Part shown: in pieces, positions 37,291 through 48,508 of the stretch | How positions within the stretch are numbered: the first letter of the stretch is position 1 | Layout: the number at the start of each line of letters is the position of its first letter | DNA from: Candidatus Brocadia sapporoensis | GTDB taxonomy: Bacteria; Planctomycetota; Brocadiia; Brocadiales; Brocadiaceae | Direction of reading: 5' to 3' | Length of the DNA stretch: 64,000 nt | NCBI RefSeq assembly: GCF_001753675.2 | Contig: NZ_MJUW02000122.1 | Span: forward strand, 38,089 to 102,088 | Translations under genes and position numbers: made by a program | The notes under the pieces: model-generated | Database searches by the model: none | What the model was told of the DNA's origin: nothing | The model's input: only the letters and a program-made list of their open reading frames with translations

Positions 37291-37405
37291 AAACGGGTTA
37301 CAGGACGGCGCAGGCAAACCCTGCTTGTCAGGGTGATATATTCCAAATCCGTGTGTATATTCAAACACCATGGACAAACAAGTTTGTCCATGCCACCCTG
37401 TAACC
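37291..37405. repeat. complex inverted-repeat element
   Basis: Outer arms GGTTACAGG (37296-37304) and CCTGTAACC (37397-37405) enclose a perfect 11-bp hairpin CATGGACAAAC / GTTTGTCCATG (37369-37392). A smaller ACCCTG / CAGGGT stem occupies 37318-37334. Probably a second small palindromic repeat of this genome. It ends just before the ribosome site of the DUF456 gene, so it may affect its mRNA. Confidence 0.55.
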
Positions 37406-37443
37406 GAAGGCATAACTTAAACACCCTGAAGGAAAGATTATCA

Positions 37444-37938
37444 ATGGGAATTTGGGATATTGCTGTATTGGTAATTTCGCTCATAATTATGACGGTGGGA
37501 ATGGCAGGAATTATTGTACCGATAATTCCGAGCACGCCACTTATCTGGGTCGGAGCATTTATCTATGCAATAAGTACTCATTTTGAAAAAGTTACGTGGA
37601 CAATGTTGTTGTTCTTTGCACTAATGACCATTTTTTCTGTCGTACTGGAAAATCTTGGGAATGTATATGGTGCAAAAAAATTTGGCGCCACGCGGTGGGG
37701 AATTCTTGGCTCGGTTATAGGCACCGGTGCCGGATTCTTCTTAGGTGGTCCCGTTGGTTTGATTTTAGGACCCATCGTTGGCACGATTATCTTTGAAGTA
37801 ATAGGGGGAAAGGATTACAAAGGGGCATTGAAGTCGGGAGTGGGCAACTTTGTCGGTTTTCTCGGCGGGTCCATAGTAAAAATGATCATTGGTCTTGTGA
37901 TGATTGCTCTCTTTGTGTGGAAGATATTCTTTGGATAA
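37444..37938 (+). CDS. DUF456 membrane protein
   Basis: 164 residues from ATG 37444 with GAAGGAAAG upstream. A longer frame from 37333 would be encoded by the repeat element and is rejected. Four to five hydrophobic segments; the central part is glycine-rich (GTGAGFFLGGPVGLILGPIVGT), characteristic of DUF456. Function is unknown. Confidence 0.88.
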   Translation: MGIWDIAVLVISLIIMTVGMAGIIVPIIPSTPLIWVGAFIYAISTHFEKVTWTMLLFFALMTIFSVVLENLGNVYGAKKFGATRWGILGSVIGTGAGFFLGGPVGLILGPIVGTIIFEVIGGKDYKGALKSGVGNFVGFLGGSIVKMIIGLVMIALFVWKIFFG

Positions 37939-38045
37939 AAGATGATAAATTTCTTGTTCTATTTTAATGAGAAACACCACCTGCACCCTGCAATTGAAAT
38001 GTCTTGTATTTTTCCAGAAAGACACCTTTTGCACGGAGACGAATC

Positions 38046-41000
38046 ATGAAATTTCTGATTATTGATAATAACCAGGATGACCGTGAGCGGATGAAACAGA
38101 ATCTTTTAAAAGAGTTTTATGACTTAGAGTTTCTGGAGATTTTTAAACGGGAGGATTTTGATGAGGTTATCGAAAAAGGCAGCTTCGATGCTGTAATTAC
38201 CGATTATCTCCTAGACTGGACAGACGGATTATGGATTCTCCGGGCGATCAAGGGACAGTTCCCTTATGTGCCGGTAATCATGGTTACTGGTCATGGGAAC
38301 GAGGAAATAGCCGTAGAAGGAATGAAATCGGGTCTGAGCGACTATATCCTGAAGAGGAAAATGCACGCATTACCAACGGCATTGAAAAAGGGTCTGAGGG
38401 ATGCCAGTTTTGATGCGGGACAAAATAAATCGGGAAATCATACGAAAGTTTTTTCAAAGCAATATAATGCCACAGAAACTATTTCTGACTATGCTTATTC
38501 GGTGCGCGTTGAATCCAACGGTGTCTTCTTATGTGAATACGCAACCGAAGCCTTTGCTTCAATTACCGGATATACCCTTGAAGAAATAGATGGGCATGAC
38601 GGCTGGTATAGTTTTGTCTGTCCGGAAGATAAATCCGTTTTTCTCAAGCACCGGGATTGTCTTCTTTCTGGCCAATCGAAGACAAGTGAATTTCGCATCA
38701 TTACAAAAAGTGGTGAAACGCTATGGTTGCGTGATTATGCTCAGCCGGTGTGGGGAGAGGAGCAAGGCCGTGTCATTCATATCTATGGTACAGCACACAA
38801 TATTACCGACCGCAATCAGATGGAAAGACATATCCGGCTCTATGGAGAAGTCTTAAATAATCTGCAAATAGGCCTGATTGTCTGGCAGTTAGAGAATATC
38901 GATGATATAAAAACCTATAAACTTGTTGCCGCTAATACGGCAGCAACCCTATGTACCGGGGTGGCGTTGGGAGATCTTGTCGGAAAGGCCATGACAGAGT
39001 GTTTTCCAGACCTCATTGAAACAGAAGTCCCGCAGATGTATGCCGAAGTTGTCCGTTCCGGGAAGGTAAAAAACTTGAAAGAAGATCACTTTTCTGAAAA
39101 AGGCAGTATAAAAACGACCTTTTCCGTCAAAGCTTTTCCACTTTCAAATAATTGTGTGGGGATAGCATTCGTGGATATTACTGAAAGCGAGAGGATGCAT
39201 GAAGAATTAGAAATATTTCAATTACTGTTTTCTGAAATAAGAGATCTCGCATACGTTTGTGATACACAAGGCAATATTATATATGTAAACAAAGTTTTTG
39301 AAAAACTTACAGGTCATAAACCTGAAGAATTCTTTGGGAAATCATTTTCATCCCTTTTTGATGCAGAGAACCTGCAAAAAGCAATGGATATTCATAAAAG
39401 ATCCGTAGCGGGAGAAAGTCTGGAATTTGAACTCAGATTTAAAAAAACGGGAATAGTATGCGAGTACAGGAATTTTCAGATACGGGATAAAAGCGGAAAC
39501 GTCACGAGAACCATTGGCATTGCCAGAGATATTACGGAACGCAGGAATGCGGAAGAAGCTTTGCGGGAATCTCATAAACGCCTCACTACAATTTTGGATG
39601 GACTGAATGCCGTGGTATATGTTGCGGATATGAGGACCTACGAAATCCTGTATACCAATAAATATTTGCAGGATCTTTGCGGGGATACAACCGGCAAAAT
39701 CTGCTGGGAGACATTTCAGGTGAGTCAGTTAAACCCGTGTAATTTTTGCACCAATCATAAACTTTTAGACGCCAATGGAAATCCAGCAGGTATATACTCC
39801 TGGGAATTTCAAAATACCGTTGATGGCCGGTGGTATGCAATTTCTGACAGGGCAATCAGATGGGTAGACGGCCGTATTGTCAGGCTTGAAATAGCAACCG
39901 ACATCAGCATGCGCAAACAAACCGAAGAGGCGTTGAAAGCCATGAATCATACCCTTCAGGCATTGATTCAAGCCTCGCCGCTGGCTATCATCGCCATTGA
40001 TCTGCAGGGAAGCGTTACTTTATGGAATCAGGCTGCCGAGCGTATATTCGGTTGGAATCAGCAGGAAGTGGTTGGTTGTCCCCTTCCTATCGTTTCAGAA
40101 GAAAAGCAGGAAGAGTTCCGTGCGCTTTGTGAAAGGGTATTACGGGGGGACTCGTTTACCGGCGTAGAGGTGCGTCGGAGGAGGCGCGATGATTCTCCGG
40201 TTGACATTAGCTTCTCTACGGCACCGCTGCGGGATGGTCAGGGCAACGTGAATGGCATCGTGGGAGTGGCTGCAGATATTACTCACCTCAAACAAACCCA
40301 ACTCATCGACGCCCTATTTCACGAGATTGATCAATTTGTACTACGGGGACAATCACCAGATGTTATCTTGCCGTACGTATGCACGCGTCTTACAGAAATA
40401 TTTGCCTATCCCCTGGTCTGGATCGGTATGAAAGAAACAGATGGTACGGTGAGAATCTCAGCACAAGCCGGTACCCATGGAAATTATCTTAACGATTTCA
40501 AGACACGATGGAAAGATCTTCCTGAGCATGAATGCATCATTGGTCTTGCCATTCATACCGGGAAGGCATGCAGTATCATGGATGTAAAAGAATCTGTCTT
40601 TCGACGATGCCGGGAACGTGCTCGTCAGTACGGATTGCAATCCTTTTTCACGGCTCCCCTATATTCTGAGGGTAAGGTAATTGGGACACTAAATTTGTAT
40701 GATCAAAAGACGGATGCATTTGATGCAAAATCAATTCACATGCTGGAAAATCTGGCTGCCCGTATCAGCATCACCTTGTTAGTTGCGAAAGATCAGCAAC
40801 AATTGCGTCTGCATAGCACTGCAATGGCATCGGTAGCCAATGCCGTATTTATTACCGATAATGAGGGACGCATCACCTGGGTTAACGATGCATTTACCAA
40901 GCTGAGTGGATTTACGCCAGACGAGGTCAGCAAACAGACCCCGCGACTATTCAAGTCGGGCAGGCATGATCTCGCATTTTATCAGCAGGTATGGCAGACG

Positions 41001-42485
41001 ATACTTGCAGGAAAGGTTTGGAATGGGGAGGTTATAAATTGCCGAAAGGACGGCAGCCTTTACATCGTGAACCAGACCATTACCCCACTCCTGGACATGA
41101 AAGGGAAAGCGCGCCACTTTGTTGCGGTACATGAGGATATTACAGAAAAGAAGGAGGCAGAAAAGCGGATTATTTATATGGCACATTACGACACATTAAC
41201 AAATCTGCCTAACCGTATTTTATTTAGTGATCGTCTGCGTCAGGAAATGATCCATGCACATCGGAATAAAGGACTGACATCGGTAATATTCCTCGATTTG
41301 GACCGGTTTAAAACGATTAATGATACTTTGGGGCATACCTTTGGAGATCTGTTGCTGAAGGCCATTGCGGAACGCCTGAAGAATTGTATACGTGAAGGCG
41401 ATACGGTGTCACGATTGGGTGGAGACGAATTTATTTTTATTATCTCAGACATTACCCATCCGCAGGACGTCGCTCTTATAGCACAAAAAATTCTCCATGC
41501 CCTGTCTGTCGTCTTTCACCTCGATGGGCACGAAGTACATGTGACTTCCAGCATTGGCATTGCCTTCTATCCGCTAGATGCGGACGACATGGACAATCTG
41601 ATTAAAAAGGCTGACGTTGCCATGTACCATGCCAAAGAGCAGGGCGGGAATTCCTTCAAATTCTACATGGAGGACATGAATATCAATAACCTTGAAAGGT
41701 TGATGCTGGAAAATGACCTTCGCAAGGCACAGGCAAACGACGAGTTGACCGTATATTATCAGCCACTGGTTGATCAGAATACGGGTCAAGTTACCAGCCT
41801 GGAAGCGTTAATACGCTGGCATCATCCCACTCGGGGAATGCTCTACCCTGATAAATTCATCCCTATTGCCGAGGAAACCGGCCTTATTATTCCTATTGGC
41901 GAGTGGGCGCTGAAGACCGCCTGTACTCAAACCAAAGCATGGCACGATGCCGGGTTTTCCGGACTTCGTATTACTGTTAATCTTTCCGTGCGCCAGCTTT
42001 CGCAACAGAATCTTGTAAACATGATTACCCGCGTGTTAAAGGAGACAGGTCTTGACCCGAAGTATCTGGAGTTGGAACTCACGGAAGGTATTATTATGCG
42101 AAACGATACGGCTGTTCTTGCTGTGCTCCGGGGGTTGAAGTCTCTTGGTATTCTTTTTTCTATCGATGATTTTGGTATCGAATATTCCTCTCTGAGCTAT
42201 TTGAAGCGCTTCCCTATAGATACCCTCAAGATTGCCCGGTCCTTTGTACAGGACATTACGACAAATCCTGATGATGCGGCAATTGTCACCGCTATCATCG
42301 CCGTAGCAAAAAGCCTCAAGATGAGGATTGTTGCTGAGGGTGTCGAAAGCAAAGAACAGGCTGACTTTCTCCGCGGACTCCATTGTAATACTATTCAGGG
42401 CTATCTTTACAGCCGTCCTTTATCAGCAGTTGATATAGAGCAGCTCTTGCAAAAAGGCATACCAGGGAATTTCAAATCTCAATAA
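38046..42485 (+). CDS. REC-multiPAS-GAF-GGDEF-EAL c-di-GMP signalling protein
   Basis: 1479 residues from ATG 38046. A receiver domain (1-115, phospho-acceptor Asp in AVITDYLLDW) leads into five PAS-type domains (about 145-760), a GAF domain (about 765-920), another PAS (about 930-1045), then GGDEF (about 1055-1215) and EAL (about 1225-1475). GGDEF is intact (SRLGGDEFIFI) with an I-site REGD five residues before it. EAL keeps LEALIRWHH, ELTEG, SIDDFGIEYSS and VAEGVES, so both activities are plausible. No transmembrane segment is evident. No histidine kinase adjoins it, so it is probably an orphan response regulator. Confidence 0.93.
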   Translation: MKFLIIDNNQDDRERMKQNLLKEFYDLEFLEIFKREDFDEVIEKGSFDAVITDYLLDWTDGLWILRAIKGQFPYVPVIMVTGHGNEEIAVEGMKSGLSDYILKRKMHALPTALKKGLRDASFDAGQNKSGNHTKVFSKQYNATETISDYAYSVRVESNGVFLCEYATEAFASITGYTLEEIDGHDGWYSFVCPEDKSVFLKHRDCLLSGQSKTSEFRIITKSGETLWLRDYAQPVWGEEQGRVIHIYGTAHNITDRNQMERHIRLYGEVLNNLQIGLIVWQLENIDDIKTYKLVAANTAATLCTGVALGDLVGKAMTECFPDLIETEVPQMYAEVVRSGKVKNLKEDHFSEKGSIKTTFSVKAFPLSNNCVGIAFVDITESERMHEELEIFQLLFSEIRDLAYVCDTQGNIIYVNKVFEKLTGHKPEEFFGKSFSSLFDAENLQKAMDIHKRSVAGESLEFELRFKKTGIVCEYRNFQIRDKSGNVTRTIGIARDITERRNAEEALRESHKRLTTILDGLNAVVYVADMRTYEILYTNKYLQDLCGDTTGKICWETFQVSQLNPCNFCTNHKLLDANGNPAGIYSWEFQNTVDGRWYAISDRAIRWVDGRIVRLEIATDISMRKQTEEALKAMNHTLQALIQASPLAIIAIDLQGSVTLWNQAAERIFGWNQQEVVGCPLPIVSEEKQEEFRALCERVLRGDSFTGVEVRRRRRDDSPVDISFSTAPLRDGQGNVNGIVGVAADITHLKQTQLIDALFHEIDQFVLRGQSPDVILPYVCTRLTEIFAYPLVWIGMKETDGTVRISAQAGTHGNYLNDFKTRWKDLPEHECIIGLAIHTGKACSIMDVKESVFRRCRERARQYGLQSFFTAPLYSEGKVIGTLNLYDQKTDAFDAKSIHMLENLAARISITLLVAKDQQQLRLHSTAMASVANAVFITDNEGRITWVNDAFTKLSGFTPDEVSKQTPRLFKSGRHDLAFYQQVWQTILAGKVWNGEVINCRKDGSLYIVNQTITPLLDMKGKARHFVAVHEDITEKKEAEKRIIYMAHYDTLTNLPNRILFSDRLRQEMIHAHRNKGLTSVIFLDLDRFKTINDTLGHTFGDLLLKAIAERLKNCIREGDTVSRLGGDEFIFIISDITHPQDVALIAQKILHALSVVFHLDGHEVHVTSSIGIAFYPLDADDMDNLIKKADVAMYHAKEQGGNSFKFYMEDMNINNLERLMLENDLRKAQANDELTVYYQPLVDQNTGQVTSLEALIRWHHPTRGMLYPDKFIPIAEETGLIIPIGEWALKTACTQTKAWHDAGFSGLRITVNLSVRQLSQQNLVNMITRVLKETGLDPKYLELELTEGIIMRNDTAVLAVLRGLKSLGILFSIDDFGIEYSSLSYLKRFPIDTLKIARSFVQDITTNPDDAAIVTAIIAVAKSLKMRIVAEGVESKEQADFLRGLHCNTIQGYLYSRPLSAVDIEQLLQKGIPGNFKSQ

Positions 42486-42563
42486 TGCAGTTTCTCAAAA
42501 TCTCTTTTCTCTGGATAATCACCCTTTGCAAGAAAGAATATGGACATAAAATTACAGAGCGCA

Positions 42564-43805
42564 TCATGCCATATTCTTTATTATTTCATCAGCAAATTCA
42601 GAACATTTCACTAATCTGGCGCCCGCCATCTGACGCTCAAGATCGTAAGTCACCGTTTTGTTCCTGATGGTCCTCTCCAGTGCGCTTACAATCATAGCTG
42701 CTGGATCGTTCCATCCAAGGTGCTCAAACATCATTACTCCGGACAAAATAACAGAACCCGGATTGACCTTATCCTGTCCTGCATATTTCGGGGCGGTGCC
42801 GTGCGTGGCTTCAAAAACAGCAGCCTTATCTCCTATGTTAGCTCCCGGAGCCATACCTAAACCGCCTACCTGGGCGGCACAAGCGTCAGAGATGTAGTCG
42901 CCATTGAGATTTGGCGTAGCAATCACATCGTATTCCTCCGGTCTCAGGAGCACCTGCTGGAACATAGCGTCGGCAATCCTGTCTTTTATAACAACTTTAC
43001 CTTTTGGCGCAACGCCAGCATGCTTCTTGAAGACGTCGTCTTCCGTTATGATGAACCTTGAAAATTCCTCTTTTGCAACCTCGTAACCCCACTCACGAAA
43101 GGCGCCTTCGGTAAACTTCATAATATTCCCTTTGTGCATAAGGGTTACACTCTTTAATCCCTTATCGATTGCATATTGTATGGCGCGTCTCACCAGCCTT
43201 TTTGAGCCGGCAACACTCATGGGCTTGATACCGATGCCCGAGTCCTTTCGGATCTTTTTCCCCAGTTCTTGTTCAAGGAATGCGATGAGCTTCTTTGCCT
43301 CAGGAGACCCTTTTTTGTATTCAATCCCTGCATAAACATCTTCCGTATTTTCCCGGAAAATGACGACATTAAGTTTTTCAGGAGATTTTACCGGACAGGG
43401 CACACCTTCAAAATACCGTACCGGGCGGACACAGGCATATAAGTCGAGTTCCTGCCGAAGGGTAACATTAAGACTTCTGATACCACCACCAACCGGTGTG
43501 GTAAGTGGTCCCTTAATAGCGACTTTATATTTTTTAATAGCGTTCAGGGTATCCTTGGGAAGCCATTCTCCCCGTTCTTTAAAAGCACATTCTCCTGCAA
43601 AGATTTCCTGCCAGCAAATACGTTTTTTTGTCTTGTAGGACTTGCTTACCGCAGCATCAAATACGCGGACGGATGCATTCCAAATGTCGGGACCGGTGCC
43701 ATCGCCTCTTATGAAAGGGATTACCGGGTTGTTAGGGACTACCAGACGGTTCTTTTCTATTTTTATTACATCGCCATGACCGGAACTGTTCTTCGTTTTA
43801 GGCAA
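42564..43805 (-). CDS. icd: isocitrate dehydrogenase (NADP type)
   Basis: 413 residues, E. coli-type length. It oxidises isocitrate to 2-oxoglutarate. Seen: [12 protein letters not shown], the substrate loop [23 protein letters not shown] with the phosphorylatable Ser, [14 protein letters not shown], the metal-binding Asp region [10 protein letters not shown] and [11 protein letters not shown]. It starts 5 bp after the stop of the Wzy/TPR gene, an unusual pairing that suggests shared transcription without shared function. Confidence 0.96.
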   Translation of the reverse strand: MPKTKNSSGHGDVIKIEKNRLVVPNNPVIPFIRGDGTGPDIWNASVRVFDAAVSKSYKTKKRICWQEIFAGECAFKERGEWLPKDTLNAIKKYKVAIKGPLTTPVGGGIRSLNVTLRQELDLYACVRPVRYFEGVPCPVKSPEKLNVVIFRENTEDVYAGIEYKKGSPEAKKLIAFLEQELGKKIRKDSGIGIKPMSVAGSKRLVRRAIQYAIDKGLKSVTLMHKGNIMKFTEGAFREWGYEVAKEEFSRFIITEDDVFKKHAGVAPKGKVVIKDRIADAMFQQVLLRPEEYDVIATPNLNGDYISDACAAQVGGLGMAPGANIGDKAAVFEATHGTAPKYAGQDKVNPGSVILSGVMMFEHLGWNDPAAMIVSALERTIRNKTVTYDLERQMAGARLVKCSEFADEIIKNMA

Positions 43806-43810
43806 CTTCT

Positions 43811-46699
43811 CTACCTCCTTATTGTGTTTGAGATTTTTACCAGTAAGTCTTGTGTCTCCTGATCGTCTGGATTAAGCACAAGGGTTTTCTTTGCTGTTTT
43901 CTCAGCTAGTTCATACTGATGCATATTATAATACAGAATACCGAGCAGCTTGTAAGCTGCGATCGATTTTTCGTCTATCTTAAGAGCGAGTTCACATTCG
44001 TAGACACCTTTTCCCCAATCCTCATGTTTCAGGTATAGTTTAGCCAAAAGGACATGAATATTTGCAAAGGTATGATTCGGATAAGTTTTCATGAACGTCT
44101 GAATGACTTGTTTTGCATCAGCGTATTGGCCTTTATGGAAAAAGGTGTCAGCAAGGTTATACGTATATATGGGATTCTCCGGTTTTAAAGCTACCGCCTT
44201 CTGAAATGATTGAATTGCATTATCCGGCATTTTCTCTTTTTGATACATTACGCCAAGATTATTATGGTAATCCGCTACGGATGGGTTAAGTTCGATAAGT
44301 TTTTTATAACAGGACATCGATTCTGCGTAGTTTCTCGTGGAGAGATACAGCCTTGCCAGATTTTCCTGATAAACAGGCTCTTTTGGGCTTATTTCTATTG
44401 CCTTCTGAAATGCCTGAGTTGCCTCCTCGTACATACCCTTTTTGCTCAGGATAGCCCCGAGATTGTTATAGTAACCAGGTTCCGCCGGCTTCAGCTTTAT
44501 CGTCTTTCTTACAAAGATGATGGCGTTGTCCAGATCGCCCTTTTGTAAATATGCATTGGCCAACCGGTCGTCTGTACTCAAGTCATCCTGACAGATCAGA
44601 TATGCCTTGCGGAGTTCTTCGATCGTCTGATCAATATCTCCCTTTTTTGAATACACCATAGCAAGATTGCTGTGGAAAACGGCTTGAAAAGGGTCTGCAT
44701 CAATTGCCTTTTTGTACCAGGCAATAGCAGCGTCCAGGGTATTCCTGCCGAAGCGGTCTGCCAGAAACTGGTGAATCATGCCAAGATGAAAAAATCCCAT
44801 GAAATGCTCTGGAATCAGCCGCAAAGTATTATTCGCTTCCACATAAGCCTTTTGTATCCAGGCCTCATCGTTTGTCTTTAACGCAACCTGTATATACGTT
44901 CTGCAGAGTTCATCCCGGTAAAAGGTCTCGTATGGATTAAGAAACACGGCATTTTTGATATAATACATTCCTTTTTCTGATACCGTATGCGAGTTTTCTT
45001 TGTTGTACTCTATCATTCTTCGCCCATGCTCAAAACAGATATCCGCCTGATAAACCCGGAGAATAAAGATTGCTGCAAATCCTGTAGCTATAAGTGCCAA
45101 TCCGCAACCCAGCCATCTGCATACAACACGAATGGGAGAAGTTGGGTGCTTGGGAGATTGAGCATATCCGGGCATTTTTCTGTTTCGTCCCCCTGGTTTT
45201 CCAATTGCCGGATTTCTTTCAGTCGTTATGTTGCAGGCGCAGGCCTTTCCTGCTCCTTCAGTTTCATTAAGTTTTACTACTGAGATACAAAGCCCCATCA
45301 TTACCCAGAAGAGAGCGACAATCGGGGTGTTTCCAAAACTGAATTGATTTTGGATCAGATAGCATCCCAGTCCTGCCAGGAGTCCCAGGATAAGCAATTT
45401 GTATTGGGTATGGATTCTTTGATAATTTTTACTCATATACCTGCCAAAAGCCAGGAGCAGCCATAGGTAAGTACCAAGGCCAAAGATTCCCCGGGTGACC
45501 GCAGTATCGAGGATGTCATTATGAATCCTGTCCTGCCTGGGAAATTGGAAACCGCCGTCATTTTCCTGTATGCAAAATACCTTGGCTAAATATTTCTGGT
45601 AAACAATTCCGATGGTATCTGGTCCGATGCCTAAAGCAGGGTAATCTTTTATAATACCGATTGCAGTTAAATATTGGAACACGCGTGAAAATGTAGAATC
45701 ACTAACAGGGAATATTTTTGCGATCCAGGGTCTTTCGCAGGGTTCCGTTTTGTCTGCAATGGAATTTTCGACCGAAAATTCTGTTCTCCTTGCGTTTTTT
45801 TCTCCAAAATGCTCGATAAAACGGTGAACTCCTGATGTTTCAGGTTTCACATTAAAAAACAAGCCAATAAGTACAAAAGAAATTACCAAAATAATAAACG
45901 GGTATTTTTCTGTAAAAGTCCTTCTGGAGAGAATGATGAAAAGCGGCACCAGACCACCAAACAGTGCGATAAAGCATGCGCGGGTATTCGTAAGCCAGAA
46001 TGCGGTATAAATAATCATAGAAAACAGATAAAAAATTAATGCGATATAATAATGGTTTTTTGATTTGGCAGAGGTTCTTTTTAGTAAAAATTTGCTAAAA
46101 AAAAGAACTACGGCTAATGGTAAAACCATCACAAGGTAGGCTGCAAAAAAGACCGGATTTCCAAAGGTAGAGAATACCCGTCTTGCCTCAAAGCTGCTCC
46201 ACTTGAACGTGTCGTATCCAAGATGTTGCGCAATTCCATAAAACGATGAGATAAGAGCGGCGGTAAGAATTGATATAACGAGAAGGTAAACCCTTCTCTT
46301 TGTGGTGATAAAAGTAACGGTGGCGTAAAAAAGAAAGAGATAGCATGCCGTAGAGGTTAAACCCTCAAATCGTTTATACGTGCCAAAAAGGCTCATGAGG
46401 GGATTTATTGACAGGATCGATGAGATGATAAAACTACCGAAGTAAGCAAGAATGGGTATATCTATTGACGTTCGTGAAAAAGTAAAATCGTGCTTACATG
46501 CTACGAAAATGATCCATAATGCCAAAATTATCGCCGTTAATAGATATAAGACCGTTACCTTGCTGAGATCAAAGACGCTGTAAAGTCGTATATCAAAAAA
46601 AAGAGGAACGATTACAACGATTGCGATTAAAAAGCCGATGAGTAATTTCTCACAATACTGCGAAATAATTCCAAAAGTATTTTTTATTGAATCATTCAT
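43811..46699 (-). CDS. O-antigen ligase/polymerase-like membrane protein with TPR tail
   Basis: 962 residues. About 11-12 transmembrane helices cover residues 15-480. They include the Wzy_C region with [25 protein letters not shown], the large periplasmic loop before it, and one more helix near 525. About ten TPR units (roughly 620-960) follow, many of the form YYNNLG.....KG.Y.EA...F.KA. This is the Wzy/WaaL-TPR layout seen in planctomycetes and deltaproteobacteria for polysaccharide polymerisation or ligation. The icd gene follows after 5 bp; a glycosyltransferase is divergent. Confidence 0.88.
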   Translation of the reverse strand: MNDSIKNTFGIISQYCEKLLIGFLIAIVVIVPLFFDIRLYSVFDLSKVTVLYLLTAIILALWIIFVACKHDFTFSRTSIDIPILAYFGSFIISSILSINPLMSLFGTYKRFEGLTSTACYLFLFYATVTFITTKRRVYLLVISILTAALISSFYGIAQHLGYDTFKWSSFEARRVFSTFGNPVFFAAYLVMVLPLAVVLFFSKFLLKRTSAKSKNHYYIALIFYLFSMIIYTAFWLTNTRACFIALFGGLVPLFIILSRRTFTEKYPFIILVISFVLIGLFFNVKPETSGVHRFIEHFGEKNARRTEFSVENSIADKTEPCERPWIAKIFPVSDSTFSRVFQYLTAIGIIKDYPALGIGPDTIGIVYQKYLAKVFCIQENDGGFQFPRQDRIHNDILDTAVTRGIFGLGTYLWLLLAFGRYMSKNYQRIHTQYKLLILGLLAGLGCYLIQNQFSFGNTPIVALFWVMMGLCISVVKLNETEGAGKACACNITTERNPAIGKPGGRNRKMPGYAQSPKHPTSPIRVVCRWLGCGLALIATGFAAIFILRVYQADICFEHGRRMIEYNKENSHTVSEKGMYYIKNAVFLNPYETFYRDELCRTYIQVALKTNDEAWIQKAYVEANNTLRLIPEHFMGFFHLGMIHQFLADRFGRNTLDAAIAWYKKAIDADPFQAVFHSNLAMVYSKKGDIDQTIEELRKAYLICQDDLSTDDRLANAYLQKGDLDNAIIFVRKTIKLKPAEPGYYNNLGAILSKKGMYEEATQAFQKAIEISPKEPVYQENLARLYLSTRNYAESMSCYKKLIELNPSVADYHNNLGVMYQKEKMPDNAIQSFQKAVALKPENPIYTYNLADTFFHKGQYADAKQVIQTFMKTYPNHTFANIHVLLAKLYLKHEDWGKGVYECELALKIDEKSIAAYKLLGILYYNMHQYELAEKTAKKTLVLNPDDQETQDLLVKISNTIRR

Positions 46700-46782
46700 T
46701 ATTTAGAGTAAAATCTAAACGAACATTTTTATCAGCACCAGAAGAAGTTCCCTTCTTAAGATTTTGATTTTTTCAAAGTAAT

Positions 46783-47919
46783 GTGAAGATTGCTATTAAT
46801 ACGACATCTGCAGTTGCCGGAGGTGGTGTTACCTACATAAAAAATCTGTTAGTGTATTTATCAAAACTCGATACTCCTCATCACTATCTTATCCTGACAA
46901 CGCATGCCGGGAAAGAGATCTTTTCCTTTCCACATCCTCGTTTCACCTTTATGTCATTTCAACTGCCTTCAAAAGGCCCCCTGTTACGTCTCTGCTGGGA
47001 GCAGATATATTTACCCCTTTTCCTCAAGAGGAACAACGTCCATATCCTTTTTTCACCGGCAAATGTATGCCCTCTTTTCGCCAAATCCTCAAACGTAGTT
47101 ATGATACAGAACATCGAGCCGTTTAGCAATAGGGTATCTGGAAACCGCAGTTTCGTGCAGCGCGTACGGTTGAAGTTCCTGAAGCTGTTAACGACCGCGT
47201 CGATACAAAAGGCTCAGACTACGATTTTTCCATCAACAAAAGCCCGCACGGATATTGAAAAATCTGGGATCAGGGTGAAACATGCGGAGGTTGTTTACCA
47301 CGGTATTAACAAGGAAATATTTCATCCCATTCGCGGGGATGATAAGATGCTTCTATTTAAGAAAAAACATCAGTTAGGCACCTTTATCCTCTTCGTATCC
47401 AACATTCAGAGATATAAAAATTTTTTCGAACTGATCAATGCTTTTGTCTTGCTGCGGGATAAAATAGATAACAGCATACAGCTTGTTTTTGCAGGAACCT
47501 GCTTCGACAGAGAATACTATTACGAGATGAAGTCTTTTATCATGCGGGAAAGATATGAAAACCGGATTCTCTTTTTAGGGAGCATTCCCTACGAAGAGCT
47601 GTCCTATTTATACTCTGCCTGTAAATTGTTTGTATATCCTTCAACGTGCGAATCGTTTGGAATGACTTTGGTAGAGGCAATGGCCTGTGGCGCGCCGGTT
47701 CTTGCTTCGGACAGAGAGCCAATGCCGGAAATTTGCGCAGATGCAGCCCTTTATTTTGATCCCATGAATCCGGTTGCCATCGCTGATATGATCATGAAGG
47801 CGCTGAAGAATCCTGACTTGGTCTCTGCATTGGCTCGGAATTCATTGAAACGGGCAACCGATTTTTCCTGGGAAAACACGGCAAGAGATACGTTGAAAAT
47901 TTTTACCAGGATCTCATAA
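46783..47919 (+). CDS. GT4-family glycosyltransferase
   Basis: 378 residues from GTG 46783; there is no strong ribosome site. GT-B fold: the N-terminal half starts KIAINTTSAVAGGGVTYIKNLL, and the C-terminal half has the donor-site block YPSTCESFGMTLVEAMACGAPVLASD (Glu-x7-Glu motif). It transfers a sugar from a nucleotide donor during surface glycan synthesis. Divergent from the Wzy-like gene, supporting a small polysaccharide locus. Donor and acceptor are unknown. Confidence 0.92.
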   Translation: MKIAINTTSAVAGGGVTYIKNLLVYLSKLDTPHHYLILTTHAGKEIFSFPHPRFTFMSFQLPSKGPLLRLCWEQIYLPLFLKRNNVHILFSPANVCPLFAKSSNVVMIQNIEPFSNRVSGNRSFVQRVRLKFLKLLTTASIQKAQTTIFPSTKARTDIEKSGIRVKHAEVVYHGINKEIFHPIRGDDKMLLFKKKHQLGTFILFVSNIQRYKNFFELINAFVLLRDKIDNSIQLVFAGTCFDREYYYEMKSFIMRERYENRILFLGSIPYEELSYLYSACKLFVYPSTCESFGMTLVEAMACGAPVLASDREPMPEICADAALYFDPMNPVAIADMIMKALKNPDLVSALARNSLKRATDFSWENTARDTLKIFTRIS

Positions 47920-47951
47920 CGCAGCAAAGCCTCAACCAAATCCCCACTATC

Positions 47952-48011
47952 GTTCGACTGATCCTTCGGCAGTCTCAGGATGTTGCGCCGTGCATGGTGA
48001 GCCTGTCGAAC
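47952..48011. repeat. REP/BIME-like dyad
   Basis: GTTCGAC (47952-47958) and GTCGAAC (48005-48011) bracket an imperfect stem containing CCTTCGGCAGTCTCAGGATG and GGTGAGCCT. This is a common intergenic palindromic repeat type in many bacteria. Confidence 0.45.
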
Positions 48012-48041
48012 CATCACGACAAAATCTAGTGTGCAATGGGG

Positions 48042-48085
48042 GGTGTAAAAAACTTACAAAAAAAGTTTCTACACGGTAATACTAT
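48042..48085 (+). repeat. intergenic GGTGTAAAA repeat, copy 1
   Basis: GGTGTAAAAAACTTAC, an A run, then GTTTCTACACGG can fold into a hairpin (GTGTA...TACAC). It aligns closely with 51640-51682, both in spacers flanking the cytochrome locus. Confidence 0.6.
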
Positions 48086-48508
48086 AAGCATAATATAATC
48101 TTTTGACAATACGACTCAAGTAAAACTGGATAAGGGGGTATGAAAGATTGGCAAATACCCATATTTCTTGAAAGGGGAGTGAGATCCAAATGGCATTGGC
48201 TCAAAGAGGTCATGCAATGGTTGTTCCTCCATCGTCTAAAACCAAGATCGCCAAGCTCAGGAAAGAGCACCGATAGGCAATCGTTTGAGCATACGAATTT
48301 GCGACGGTTGCTATAATAAGTTGTATGGAGGAGATTCCAGGACGGACTTGTTTAAATCTATAGATGATATCAATTGAATTTATCGTTGGTTGAAATGAGA
48401 TGCTTTTTTTGGCAGTACTACGAAGTGAAGGCCGCATGGTACAGATTGCCGTACCGGGCGTTTGAAAAAACGCCCCGAGCATTTGTATGGTGGCCGTTCA
48501 GATCTGGC

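Larger units (their letters stand above)
47920..48508. other. 589-bp spacer with repeats and no firm gene
   Basis: Lies between the glycosyltransferase and the cytochrome gene. It contains a BIME-like dyad (47952-48011), a GGTGTAAAA repeat (48042-48085) and short plus-strand open frames. One of 57 codons starts near 48138, and another begins MALAQRGHAMVVPP behind an AGGGGAG site. Neither short frame has a recognisable family. Confidence 0.4.

Noticed and set aside
37333..37443. N-terminal extension of the DUF456 protein
   Set aside because: It is encoded by the palindromic element; the ATG at 37444 has a proper ribosome site.
48138..48311. 57-codon plus-strand open frame
   Set aside because: No family, composition unlike neighbours, overlaps another short frame; kept only as a note in the spacer entry.
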